A stretch of 37,875 bases of DNA. Source: JANMDS01 sp031430575. Its GTDB lineage: Bacteria; Pseudomonadota; Gammaproteobacteria; Burkholderiales; Casimicrobiaceae. Location: the NCBI GenBank assembly GCA_031430575.1, contig JANPBT010000049.1, forward strand, positions 1 through 37,875. Reading direction: 5' to 3'. A program made the position numbers and the translations under genes. Of this stretch, positions 1 through 7,752 are shown piece after piece (position 1 is the first letter of the stretch; each line of letters starts with the position of its first letter). The notes beneath the pieces are model-generated. The model searched no databases. It saw only the letters and a program-made list of their open reading frames with translations, and was not told where the DNA came from.

Positions 1-84
1 AAATTTACACCGGGGAAAACTGTAAACCTTCCCCGTTCCCCCAAAACTAAACAAGCGAACCTTTGTTGGTTTGGCCCACCTTTT

Positions 85-2739
85 TTGCCCCCCCCCCCCC
101 CCCGGATAGACTCTGAGATAGAGGGTCGTTTGGGTGTCGTCTATTCCAACAGGTTTGTACGTGAAGATTTCGCGGGTCAAGTAAGCGATAAGAACCCTTC
201 ACTTATCGTGAGGTTCAAAGAGAGCGCATCAAGGCGTTTTGAGCCTGAGGATCTTATAGCGGAAACAAAGCTGGAGCAAGTCAATCGCAAGTCAGGCGTA
301 CTCAAGCAACTCGGCAGTCCAATCCTAATCTCCCCAGTGATCACTGTAGAACGGCTTCCGGTCTGGTATCGAAAAGCTTGGAAAGATGCGCATAAGGCGG
401 CGGCGCAGGACAAGAAAATAAAAGATCGCTTAGTTGGCGGAATGGTTGTCGAGTTACCGCCAAACTTCAAGGGAGATGAGTACCTTGATGGCATTCTGCA
501 CGAGTTCGTGCAACTCTTTTACGAGAATGACGACCAAGCGACTGCCGCACTTCTTCAACTATCCAAAGATAACCAAATTTTGAGCGTGTACAAAGACTCA
601 AAATTTATGTTCAACCAAGCCGTAGAACCTTTGTATTCTTCCTTCGTATTTTCCGCGGTTCCCCCAATAGCCGGCATCAGCGGTCAATGGGGGCCAAGGG
701 CAATGTTCATGGATGCGTTATGGAGCATTACACCTGGCCACGGCCATGTTGCGATTCTTGATAATGGAACGAACGTTGGTCATCCAGATCTCTCTCAGAG
801 CTTACGAGATCATCGTAGTTATGGCTTCTACGAAGAGTACCGAATTGGCGCAACAACCAATCTCCAGCAATTTAGTGCTTCTCAATATATCGATGAAGCG
901 CACCTAAATCCTTCCGAAAATGCCTATTTGCGTTATGGGCATGGAACTCACGTACATGGCATCGTCGCGGCAGCGCACAACGGCGTTGGTACGCGCGGAC
1001 AATGTCCCGGCTGTAGTGTGCAAATAGGTAAGATGACTAACAGTATTAGTCAATACCTCTTCAGCGGGGCTCAACTTGCTAACGCTGTTAGAAGGATGGT
1101 CAGGTCTGGCGCCGGCGTTATAAATATGAGCCTCGGGGAAGATATCCCAGAAGGTGCTTTACAAAAATCATGTGGAACGGAACTTCCCTTAGAGCAGAAT
1201 CAATACACTAACGTTCGCTATAACGGCGGACGATATTCGGGTGATAGTGATGATGTATTGTGTGCAGTGCTGCGATATGCATCAGATTGGGATGTGGCGA
1301 TCGTCGCCGCCTCAGGTAATCACAAACGGACTCGTTTGCAATTTCCCGCATCAGATAGACGCGCAATTTCGGTCTCTGGCGCCCAACTTGGAATTGGCAG
1401 TGGAGTTCGGCCAACGCTTTGGGATGCTGAGGTGGCAAAAGAACAGTCGCCCGCACGAGCGGCAGCCCTAGATTTGATTCCGGGCTTTATAGGGAAGGAA
1501 CGCGGATCAAATTCGGGGTCAAATCAATGGGTTACGGCTCCTGCTCGTGATATTGTCTCCACTTTTTATCCGCAAAGTGATTGGAGCGCAGAAATCCGCT
1601 GCGGATCGAAAACGATCTTCACTTCTACATTAATTTCCGCGTGGAGTGCACTCCCCGGTGAACCAACGAGCTACGCTCCTGGCCTTCCGATATCAAATAA
1701 TCCCGGAGCAGCTTATGGGGTTTGTTCGGGCACATCGATGGCCGCCCCAATGATCTCAGGGTTATTGGGGCTGGTGCGTTCTGCGTTACCTAGAATGAAC
1801 GCACGCTCATACCAAGTCGACGTATTGAATGGTCAAGTTATTGGTCAAACCGGTGGCAACATTCAGCAGACGGATCTTTTTGGGGTGTTACGCACGTCTT
1901 CCCGAATTCCCACGGCGACTGCATGGCTCGGGTATGGTGCGGCGTGGTCGCAAAGCTGGGGGTGGGGCTTTCCAAACGCGAATCAAATTGCCGCCTCTAC
2001 TTTGCCACGTTACGGTAACTCAGCGGGGCATGAAAACAATCTAACCTCTCCTCTGATCGCGATGGAGTCTGTAAACAGCGACGACTTTTTCTTCACGACC
2101 GCGCCTACCCAGGCCGCTGCTGCACTCCACGGTAGCCTGCTCTGGCCGCGCGCGGAGAGCCAACCCTATTGCAGTTTGTATGGCGCTTCGGTGGTTGGCT
2201 ACCGAAATCCTCGCGGCTTTCAAGCTCTGCCGAGTGATGTGTATCAGGGCGCAGTGGCGGGTGGTCCAGGCTACGTTTCCGGCGGCTCGTGGACAGCGCC
2301 TCCGTTAACAAGCTGCGATCCTTCGAGCGGTCGCGATTGGGTCAAAGCAATCGGCAGTGTATTTACAACACCACAAGATAAAAATGGAGCTCCACTCCTC
2401 CAGCTTCGCAGGTACAGCTTACTTCAGCCAGGCGGTCTAAATGGTTTGATGTTGGGTCGGCACTACTATCGCGCAGAACAAGCAACAACTGTAATTGGCA
2501 CTGGTGTATCTGCGCCGGCTGGTTGGAAGTTTGACGGTCTTGAAGGGTATGTTTACCCACCAACTGAGTATGCGCCTTTTTTCAACATGACAAGACTCTG
2601 GTCGATTGTTAAGGGCGCAAATACATATCGGCTTGCCACTGATGCAAACCTCAGTGCCTTAGTCACTCCAAACGGTCCTTATTCAATTTTGACAGGCGAC
2701 GGCTCGGCTGGATTTATCGGCTGGATATTTTCGTACTGA
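85..2739 (+). CDS. S8 (subtilisin-like) serine protease, secreted, 5' end uncertain
   Basis: This is a subtilase. The catalytic triad is visible, counting from the TTG at 85: Asp226 in ILDNG, His286 in GHGTHVHG and Ser551 in GTSMAAP, with the oxyanion Asn412 in ASGN. Residues 1-200 look like a propeptide or N-terminal domain. The region from about 660 to 884 is an aromatic-rich C-terminal domain with motifs such as GWKFDGLEGYVYPP, weakly reminiscent of DUF5648-type repeats. Pieces of this domain recur downstream at 3428-3706 and 4451-4749. No signal peptide is visible. The frame is open to the left edge and the listed start is a TTG just before a run of 16 C, so the true start probably lies outside the window, or the 5' end is a low-quality contig end. 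It is followed after 9 nt by the small IPTL-CTERM-like gene, so the two are probably co-transcribed. Family is confident; start is not. Confidence 0.85.
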   Translation: MPPPPPRIDSEIEGRLGVVYSNRFVREDFAGQVSDKNPSLIVRFKESASRRFEPEDLIAETKLEQVNRKSGVLKQLGSPILISPVITVERLPVWYRKAWKDAHKAAAQDKKIKDRLVGGMVVELPPNFKGDEYLDGILHEFVQLFYENDDQATAALLQLSKDNQILSVYKDSKFMFNQAVEPLYSSFVFSAVPPIAGISGQWGPRAMFMDALWSITPGHGHVAILDNGTNVGHPDLSQSLRDHRSYGFYEEYRIGATTNLQQFSASQYIDEAHLNPSENAYLRYGHGTHVHGIVAAAHNGVGTRGQCPGCSVQIGKMTNSISQYLFSGAQLANAVRRMVRSGAGVINMSLGEDIPEGALQKSCGTELPLEQNQYTNVRYNGGRYSGDSDDVLCAVLRYASDWDVAIVAASGNHKRTRLQFPASDRRAISVSGAQLGIGSGVRPTLWDAEVAKEQSPARAAALDLIPGFIGKERGSNSGSNQWVTAPARDIVSTFYPQSDWSAEIRCGSKTIFTSTLISAWSALPGEPTSYAPGLPISNNPGAAYGVCSGTSMAAPMISGLLGLVRSALPRMNARSYQVDVLNGQVIGQTGGNIQQTDLFGVLRTSSRIPTATAWLGYGAAWSQSWGWGFPNANQIAASTLPRYGNSAGHENNLTSPLIAMESVNSDDFFFTTAPTQAAAALHGSLLWPRAESQPYCSLYGASVVGYRNPRGFQALPSDVYQGAVAGGPGYVSGGSWTAPPLTSCDPSSGRDWVKAIGSVFTTPQDKNGAPLLQLRRYSLLQPGGLNGLMLGRHYYRAEQATTVIGTGVSAPAGWKFDGLEGYVYPPTEYAPFFNMTRLWSIVKGANTYRLATDANLSALVTPNGPYSILTGDGSAGFIGWIFSY
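88..103. repeat. Poly-C tract (16 C)
   Basis: This is an uninterrupted run of 16 C at the 5' end of the protease frame. It is either a slippage-prone contingency tract, as in phase-variable surface proteases, or a sequencing artefact. The surrounding 100 bases are also rich in homopolymers. Confidence 0.7.
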
Positions 2740-2748
2740 GGAAATGTT

Positions 2749-3261
2749 ATGAAACCCAACGCTCTCATCAATTTGGTACTTTTTTTCGCGACAACACTTC
2801 TGTTTTACATTATGCCAATCTTCGATCTTCGGGCACAGCAAACGCTCCCATCTTTCGTTGTGAAGCCGCAGCCCGTTTTAGAGGGGCAGCCATTTACCGT
2901 TGATTTCTATACTTTGGATCCCTGCCCTTCTGAATCTCAGTACGTATCAATCATAGTGCGAGGTCAGATCGTTGATCTGACTTACCGTGACTGTCCTAAT
3001 AACATTTTGACCAGTTCCGGCTACCAAAAAAACATACCGTTTCCGGCTCTCCCAGCAGGGAGCTACGATGTAATCTTTTTATATCGCAGCCCCGATGGTA
3101 CGGTTATACAAACGCAACGACGCGAGTCGTTTCAAGTACTTACAGCAGCACAAGCTCAAACGATTTTTAATCTACCAATTAATGCGATAGAGTGGCTCGT
3201 GCTCGGCGCAGTTGGAATCTTCGCGGTGGCCGTGAGTCAGCTTCGAAATCGAACGCGGTAA
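2749..3261 (+). CDS. Small secreted protein with C-terminal membrane anchor, IPTL-CTERM-like family
   Basis: This 170-residue protein has an N-terminal signal segment (residues 1 to about 30, ending LRAQQ), a beta-rich middle starting VVKPQPVLEGQPF, and a C-terminal hydrophobic helix followed by a basic end (QLRNRTR). The middle region resembles the product of 3718-4248 and the broken copy at 4760-5279, which carry VPTLNW and IPTLDW tails typical of IPTL-CTERM sorting signals. Here the tail has diverged to LPINAIEWL. The ATG at 2749 has a GAGGA ribosome-binding site overlapping the protease stop codon, so translation is likely coupled. No enzymatic motif is seen. It could be a partner or surface-anchored accessory of the protease, but that is inference from position. 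Confidence 0.7.
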   Translation: MKPNALINLVLFFATTLLFYIMPIFDLRAQQTLPSFVVKPQPVLEGQPFTVDFYTLDPCPSESQYVSIIVRGQIVDLTYRDCPNNILTSSGYQKNIPFPALPAGSYDVIFLYRSPDGTVIQTQRRESFQVLTAAQAQTIFNLPINAIEWLVLGAVGIFAVAVSQLRNRTR

Positions 3262-3360
3262 ATCCCGACGCTAGATTGGCTGGCGCACCTTGGATTGGTT
3301 TTATTGCTCACGGCTACCCCATGGGTAAATCTATGGCGAGCCTCACTTCGAGGGAAGTAG
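3262..3360 (+). pseudogene. Relic C-terminal tail of an IPTL-CTERM-like protein
   Basis: Directly after the stop of the preceding gene, the DNA reads I-P-T-L-D-W-L followed by a hydrophobic stretch and an RGK end with stop TAG at 3358-3360. This matches the tail of the broken copy at 5181-5279, and the similarity continues to the degenerate dispersed element at 3394-3410. It has no start codon and no body. It is the leftover end of another family member, or the original tail of the upstream gene displaced by rearrangement. Confidence 0.65.
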
Positions 3361-3393
3361 GCAGCGCGCAATCGAAATCTCGCGAAACGGCAC

Positions 3394-3410
3394 AATCCGC
3401 GCTGCAGGTA
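3394..3410 (-). repeat. Degenerate copy of the dispersed element
   Basis: The bases read AATCCGCGCTGCAGGTA, two substitutions from AATCTGCGCCGCAGGTA. It lies at the junction between the relic IPTL tail and the next copy of the protease C-terminal domain, the same relative position as the exact copy at 5313-5331. Confidence 0.6.
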
Positions 3411-3427
3411 GTTAATAGTCGGAATCG

Positions 3428-3706
3428 GTGGGTCGAAAATTTGGCAATTTCAGTGTTAACTTGATTAACCGCGACGCGAGAACCGCTGGCTGGAAATACG
3501 ACGGGATTGAAGGCTACGTTTATCCGCCCACCGAATACGCCCCGAAAATTGGAATGACCAAATTGTGGCTGCTCACAAAACCGGGGGATGTGTATCGATT
3601 GGCGAACGATGCAACGCTCGTAGATTTAATTGCCCCAAATGAGCCGTATAGCGTAATCGCAGGAACCGGCTTAGATGGTTTCTGGGGTTGGATCTTTACC
3701 AATTGA
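3428..3706 (+). pseudogene. Duplicated fragment of the S8 protease C-terminal domain
   Basis: The frame from a GTG at 3428 encodes 92 residues containing GWKYDGIEGYVYPPTEYAP and ending WGWIFTN. This is a close relative of residues about 810-884 of the upstream protease. There is no signal peptide, no protease domain and no convincing ribosome-binding site. It is a detached domain that precedes an IPTL-CTERM-like gene just as the full protease does. It is nearly identical to 4451-4749, so these two downstream copies arose from one another more recently than from the protease. It is most likely a relic, though the frame remains intact. Confidence 0.65.
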
Positions 3707-3717
3707 GACCCAAGAAA

Positions 3718-4248
3718 ATGCCCACCATCTCCAGATTCTGTTTTTCGCTATTATTTTCATTAGGGGTATTTGCCTCTGCGGCTGAGGCTATAGTTTTCAA
3801 ATTTGAACCTTTACCCTTGATCGCGGGACAGCCGGTGACGGCAAGGATTGAGATTACTAACTCGTGTGAAAAGAGTACTGTAGATGTTCGATCCTTGGAC
3901 ACCATCAACACCGTCACGGTTGAGAGTAACGTAATTACCATAAAGTCGGTGGGCTTTTGCGCGACTCTATTCTCTCCTGCCCCCGCGCGCGGGTACCGAA
4001 TTCCCGTCCCGACGCTCGCTGCAGGCACTTACCGAGTACGCACGATCCGCACAGAATTTGATGGCCTCGTTTTATTCGACTCCGATGCCGCCGGACCTTT
4101 TATCGCGCTGGAAGTCATTTCGGCAGATGAAGCATTGGCGGCGCAGCGCGTACCTACGCTGAATTGGATTTCGAGCGCCTTGCTCACTTTATTGCTCACG
4201 GCAGGAACGCTAATTTGGTTACGTCGATCACACCGTGAGGGAAAGTGA
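3718..4248 (+). CDS. Small secreted protein with IPTL-CTERM-like sorting tail
   Basis: This 176-residue protein starts at the ATG at 3718. It has a signal peptide ending ASAAEA (about residue 24), a body beginning FKFEPLPLIAGQPV that looks like a beta-sandwich, and a C-terminal VPTLNW motif followed by a leucine-rich helix and basic end (LRRSHREGK). That order (motif, helix, basic cluster) is the arrangement of IPTL-CTERM/PEP-CTERM sorting signals, processed by exosortase-type enzymes. It is the intact member of a family that also includes 2749-3261 and the broken copy at 4760-5279. Its stop codon at 4246-4248 abuts the end of a duplicated parB fragment on the other strand. Function is unknown; an envelope location is likely. 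Confidence 0.7.
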   Translation: MPTISRFCFSLLFSLGVFASAAEAIVFKFEPLPLIAGQPVTARIEITNSCEKSTVDVRSLDTINTVTVESNVITIKSVGFCATLFSPAPARGYRIPVPTLAAGTYRVRTIRTEFDGLVLFDSDAAGPFIALEVISADEALAAQRVPTLNWISSALLTLLLTAGTLIWLRRSHREGK

Positions 4249-4450
4249 CTACCGCTTCATCCGCTCGACGATGCCATCGAGCTGCTCAAGCGTAGCGTAA
4301 CGAATCACCAACTCGCCGGCACCGTTGGCACTTGCTTTGACAGGCACATACGCGCAAATCGCTTCTGCTAAATCTTCTTCGAGGCGAGCGATGTCAGGGT
4401 CGCGTGACTATTGCGCTGCTGCGAACTGGTGCCTGATTTCTGCGCCGCAG
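4249..4450 (-). pseudogene. Truncated duplicate of the 3' end of parB
   Basis: This 202-base stretch matches the 3' end of parB (6007-6209). It runs from the parB stop codon up to the dispersed element inside parB. There are scattered substitutions and one deleted base (GTCGCGTGAC here, GTCGTGCTGAC in parB), which breaks the frame. It has no start and cannot make ParB. One end is the element copy at 4435-4451; the other is the stop of the IPTL-CTERM-like gene, where both loci share TGA. It looks like a recombination by-product with an endpoint at the dispersed element. Confidence 0.85.
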
Positions 4451-4451
4451 A
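4435..4451 (-). repeat. Copy of the dispersed element (3' flank altered)
   Basis: The core CTGCGCCGCAG is intact but is followed by AT instead of GT. It forms the boundary between the duplicated parB fragment and the next copy of the protease C-terminal domain. Confidence 0.7.
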
Positions 4452-4749
4452 TAGTTGATACTCGGAATCGGCGGATCGAAAATTTGGCAATTTCAGTGTT
4501 AAGCTTATTGGACGCGACGCAAGAACCGCTGGCTGGAAATACGATGGAATTGAAGGCTACATTTATCCGCCCACCGAATACGCCCCGAAAATTGGAATGA
4601 CCAAATTGTGGCTGCTCACAAAACCAGGAGATGTATATCGATTGGCGAACGATGCAACGCTCGCAGTTTTAGTTGCCCCAAATGGGCCGTATAGCGTAAT
4701 CGCAGGAACCGGACAAGATGGTTCCTGGGGTTGGATCTTCATAAATTGA
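4451..4749 (+). pseudogene. Second duplicated fragment of the S8 protease C-terminal domain
   Basis: The frame ending at the TGA at 4747-4749 reads GWKYDGIEGY, then YPPTEYAPKIGMTKLW, and ends GWIFIN. It is nearly identical to 3428-3706. A stop codon lies just upstream in frame (TGA at about 4454) and no start codon precedes the domain, so it is a relic. The similarity to the other copy begins immediately after the dispersed element in both cases, which makes the element the left boundary of the duplicated unit. Confidence 0.65.
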
Positions 4750-4759
4750 AAGCTACTTT

Positions 4760-5279
4760 ATGAAAACGAGTTCACTGTTTCTCGGGATGTTCCTTTTACT
4801 CTTTTGCTTTCTCGCAAACTCAGCCAAGGCATTCACCGTCGTGTTCAGACCCCTCCCAGTCGTTGCAGATCAGGCCGTTTCTGTAGACTTTTGGATCGTC
4901 TATGGTTGCGGAAGTAGTGCGGAAATGCGACCCTACGCCTCAGTCAGTGTCGATGGCAACGTAATCACCCTAAAGATGATCGGCTAGCGCACTTCACTTT
5001 TTTCGCCCCTCCGCTACGGATCATAAATGATATCGCCTTCCCCCTCTCTCAAAAGGCAGGTTCCACGTGCGCACGCTTCGCACAAACTTTGACGGATCAC
5101 TCGTGTATGACTCCGATGTAGGTGGATTTTCCACCACACTCACGGTAAGCTCACCTGCCGAGACGATTGCTGCGCGCCGCATCCCCACGCTGGATTGGCT
5201 CGCGCGCGTAGGGCTAGCTTTACTGCTCGCAGCGACCGCTGGGGCGACGCTTCGACGAGCTTCACCGCGACGGAAGTAG
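4760..5279 (+). pseudogene. Broken IPTL-CTERM-like secreted protein gene
   Basis: The first 75 codons give a signal peptide (ending NSAKA) and a body beginning FRPLPVVADQAVSV, matching the intact copy at 3718-4248. A TAG at 4985-4987 then stops the frame. The homology resumes as SLFSP, shifts frame at least once, and ends with VRTLRTNFDGSLVYDSD and an IPTLDWL tail with an LRRASPRRK end at 5277-5279. It carries at least one nonsense codon and more than one frameshift. The C-terminal piece has the best match to the IPTL-CTERM consensus in the window. Confidence 0.75.
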
Positions 5280-5312
5280 ACTGGCGCGTCATCGAAGTCG
5301 CGCGAACGCATG

Positions 5313-5331
5313 CGATCTGCGCCGCAGGTAT
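5313..5331 (-). repeat. Dispersed element, exact core 5317-5329
   Basis: Exact 13-base core, reverse orientation. It ends the last duplicated cassette of the array. Confidence 0.9.
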
Positions 5332-5514
5332 TGCTTGGACTATTGCAAAACCCCCGACCGCGCCGGAGCTTAAATTTCGGCAAGCGTAGAATTCTGAGAT
5401 GAATTTTCTCCCATCGTTTTCCATGGGGTGCAACTTGCACAACAGCGCCATTGCCTTCATGTGCTCAAACCAATCGGCGACGGGTGCATTTGCGCGCGCC
5501 TTGCAAGTGTCAAA
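5332..5514. other. Spacer between the cassette array and the LOG-family gene
   Basis: No gene is recognised. The minus strand has an open frame (starts near 5535) reading GNHFDTCKARANAPVADWF and running into PAAQI at the dispersed element, then continuing antisense to the broken IPTL gene without its own stop. It could be the 5' part of an unknown gene truncated at the element, or chance. Confidence 0.35.
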
Positions 5515-6005
5515 GTGATTCCCCGCCATCCGCAAATTTGTATATTGGGGAGCGCTGAGCCTGGCTCGCAGGCGATGCGGGAGAAAAGCTTGCCAAGCTC
5601 GGGCTCACCGTCGTGAGCGGCTGCGGCAGCCCAGCAACACGCTATGCCGCCGAGCGCGCCCTCGCCGCGGGCGGCAATGTGGTCAGTATCGTGCCGTCTG
5701 ACGACATCAATTTGCAGGATTGGCCGTGTACGGTGTTGATTCCGTTCGGGATGGGCGATGCCCGAAATTTGCTGATGGCGCTCGCGGGCGATGCCTGCAT
5801 CGTGGTCGGCGGTCGCGCTGGCACTATTTCAGAAGTGTGCCTGGCTTGGCTGCACAAACGCCCGCTCTTGCCGCTGGTAGGTTGTGGCGGTTGGTCAGAT
5901 CGCTTGAAAGCAAACCCACCGGATGAGCGGGAGAATTCCCCCATCTTAGAATGGGGATCGATTGCGGCGTTAGAGTTACAACTGCACGCGTTACGGTTGT
6001 GCTGA
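5515..6005 (+). pseudogene. LOG-family (lysine decarboxylase-like, TIGR00725-type) gene with a frameshift
   Basis: From the GTG at 5515 one frame reads VIPRHPQICILGSAEPGSQA, the typical Rossmann start of LOG-like proteins. The frame must then shift between about 5570 and 5590 to continue as EKLAKLGLTVVSGCGSP and on to the stop at 6003-6005. The second part has the family's features: GGNVVSIVPSDD, then GMGDARNLLMALAGDACIVVGGRAGTISEV in outline. LOG-type enzymes release cytokinin-like bases or hydrolyse nucleotide monophosphates; TIGR00725 members are mostly uncharacterised. The usual GGGPGxMEA motif is degraded to GCGSPATRYAA, which suggests real decay rather than only a sequencing error. It converges on parB with one base between the stops. 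Confidence 0.6.
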
Positions 6006-6006
6006 G

Positions 6007-6882
6007 CTACCGCTTCATCCGCTCGACGATGCCATCGAGCTGCTCAAGCGTGGCATAGCGAATCACCAGCTCGCCCGCGCCATTGCGACCCGCTTTTACC
6101 GACACATACGCGCCGAGTGCTTCGGCTAAATCTTCTTCAAGGCGAGCGATATCAGGGTCGTGCTGACTATTGCGCTGCTGCGAACTGGTGCCTGATTTCT
6201 GCGCCGCAGGTATTGCGCTTTTTGCCGCTAGCGATTCAGCATCGCGAACGGTTAAGCCTTGCGCGGCGATTTTTTCGGCGAGCAAAATTTGCTGCGCGGC
6301 AGGCAGCGCGGCGAGCGCGCGCGCATGCCCCATCTCCAACTTGCCATCGAGCACTTTTTCTTGCACTTGCGGGGCGAGCTCGGTTAAGCGCAGCATATTG
6401 GTCACTGCGCTGCGCGAACGCCCGACCGCTTGCGCGATCTGCTCATGGGTGAGCGCGAATTCAGACTGCAAGCGCTTGAGCGCCCGCGCCTCTTCAATCA
6501 CGTTTAAATCTTCGCGCTGAATATTTTCAATGAGCGCGAGCGCGAGCGCTTGGCTATCGTCAACATCGCGCACGATCACCGGCACTTCACTCAAGCCAGC
6601 CCGCTGCGCTGCGCGGAAGCGGCGCTCACCGGCGATAATTTCGTATTTCTCGGCCGCTAATTTGCGCACCGTGATCGGCTGCATCAAGCCTTGCGCTTTG
6701 ATGGAATCGGCTAATTCCGTAAGCGCGGCTTCGTCAAACTTAACGCGGGGTTGATACTTGCCCGCAATCAACTGCGCAATCGGCAATGCGTTTTGCGTGA
6801 TCGATACCTGCGGCGCAGATTCGGCCTTATCTGCGCCTAAAAGCGCTTCTAGCCCGCGCCCGAGTCCTCGTGTTTTTTTCAT
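6007..6882 (-). CDS. parB: Chromosome-partitioning protein ParB
   Basis: ParB binds parS, spreads as a CTP-dependent clamp and stimulates ParA to move the origin region. The 291-residue protein begins MKKTRGLGRGLEALLG. It has the CTP-binding box GERRFRA (85-91), ENIQRE (119-124), a helix-turn-helix around 144-166 (LTHEQIAQAVGRSRSAVTN) and a C-terminal dimer domain after about 245. The ATG overlaps the parA stop by 4 bases, so translation is coupled. Three parS sites lie 8-10 kb away in this window. Two dispersed elements are read in frame: SAPQV (22-26) in the N-terminal linker and IPAAQK (224-229) in the linker before the dimer domain. The 3' 203 bases are duplicated at 4249-4450. Confidence 0.97.
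   Translation of the reverse strand: MKKTRGLGRGLEALLGADKAESAPQVSITQNALPIAQLIAGKYQPRVKFDEAALTELADSIKAQGLMQPITVRKLAAEKYEIIAGERRFRAAQRAGLSEVPVIVRDVDDSQALALALIENIQREDLNVIEEARALKRLQSEFALTHEQIAQAVGRSRSAVTNMLRLTELAPQVQEKVLDGKLEMGHARALAALPAAQQILLAEKIAAQGLTVRDAESLAAKSAIPAAQKSGTSSQQRNSQHDPDIARLEEDLAEALGAYVSVKAGRNGAGELVIRYATLEQLDGIVERMKR
6195..6213 (-). repeat. Dispersed element inside parB, core 6199-6211
   Basis: Exact core. On the coding strand it encodes I-P-A-A-Q-K in the linker before the ParB dimerisation domain. It is the endpoint of the duplicated parB fragment at 4249-4450. Confidence 0.95.
6804..6822 (+). repeat. Dispersed element inside parB, core 6806-6818
   Basis: Exact core. Read on the coding strand as S-A-P-Q-V near the ParB N terminus, in a non-conserved linker. 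Confidence 0.95.
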
Positions 6883-7661
6883 AATGGAATTACTGCGCGT
6901 GATTTCAAGCGGGCGATCATTTCAGCGCCGAAAGCGATGTAGGCTTGCGAGCCTTTGCTGGCGCGGTCATAGACCACGCCGGGCAAGCCATGGCTCGGCG
7001 CTTCGGCTAAGCGCACATTGCGCGGAATGATCGTTTTAAAAACTTGGCTGCTAAAGTGCTCCTCGAGCTGAGCCGAGACTTGCTGCTGCAAGGTCATGCG
7101 CGGGTCAAACATTACGCGCAACAAGCCAATGATCACTAAATCAGGGTTGAGATTGGCGTGCACTTTTTTAATGGTATTCACCAAATCACTCAAGCCTTCT
7201 AGTGCGAAATACTCGCACTGCATCGGAATCACCACGCCATTGGCAGCGGTGAGGCCATTGAGCGTGAGCAGTGAAAGCGTCGGTGGGCAATCGATCAAGA
7301 CGAAATCATATTGATCGGCGACTTCGGCAAGCGCGCGCTTTAATCGCGTCTCGCGGTGATCAAGCTCAACTAAATCAATTTCGGCACCGGCCAGCTCGCG
7401 ATTGGCAGGCAATAAATCATAGCCGGATTCACCCGCTTTTTGCACTGCGGAAGCAACGGTCGCCTCGCCAATCAGCACTTCATAAATCGATGCTTTTAAA
7501 TTCCGCTTGTTAATGCCGCTGCCCATGGTGGCATTGCCTTGCGGATCAAGATCAATAAGCAACACGCGCTGCTCAAGTGCAGCCAGTGCCGCAGCAAGAT
7601 TGATCGCAGTCGTCGTTTTACCGACGCCGCCTTTTTGGTTGGCGATGCAGAAGACTTTCAC
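6879..7661 (-). CDS. parA: Chromosome-partitioning ATPase ParA (Soj)
   Basis: ParA is a deviant Walker ATPase that binds DNA non-specifically as an ATP dimer and is released by ParB. The 260-residue protein has the deviant Walker A KGGVGKTT (residues 10-17), the A' motif VLLIDLDPQGN (33-43) and the Walker B-like DFVLIDCPPTL (119-129). Length is normal for chromosomal ParA without an N-terminal DNA-binding domain. It lies 91 bases downstream of rsmG and overlaps parB by 4 bases, which is the usual gidB-parA-parB order. It contains no dispersed element, unlike its neighbours. Confidence 0.98.
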   Translation of the reverse strand: MKVFCIANQKGGVGKTTTAINLAAALAALEQRVLLIDLDPQGNATMGSGINKRNLKASIYEVLIGEATVASAVQKAGESGYDLLPANRELAGAEIDLVELDHRETRLKRALAEVADQYDFVLIDCPPTLSLLTLNGLTAANGVVIPMQCEYFALEGLSDLVNTIKKVHANLNPDLVIIGLLRVMFDPRMTLQQQVSAQLEEHFSSQVFKTIIPRNVRLAEAPSHGLPGVVYDRASKGSQAYIAFGAEMIARLKSRAVIPL

Positions 7662-7752
7662 GGTTTTGGCAGGGCGCGCAGATTAGCTGCGCATTTGATA
7701 GTTTGAGGGTTTGCAATCAAAATTCAGTGTACATAGAGAATGGCGCGGCGCG

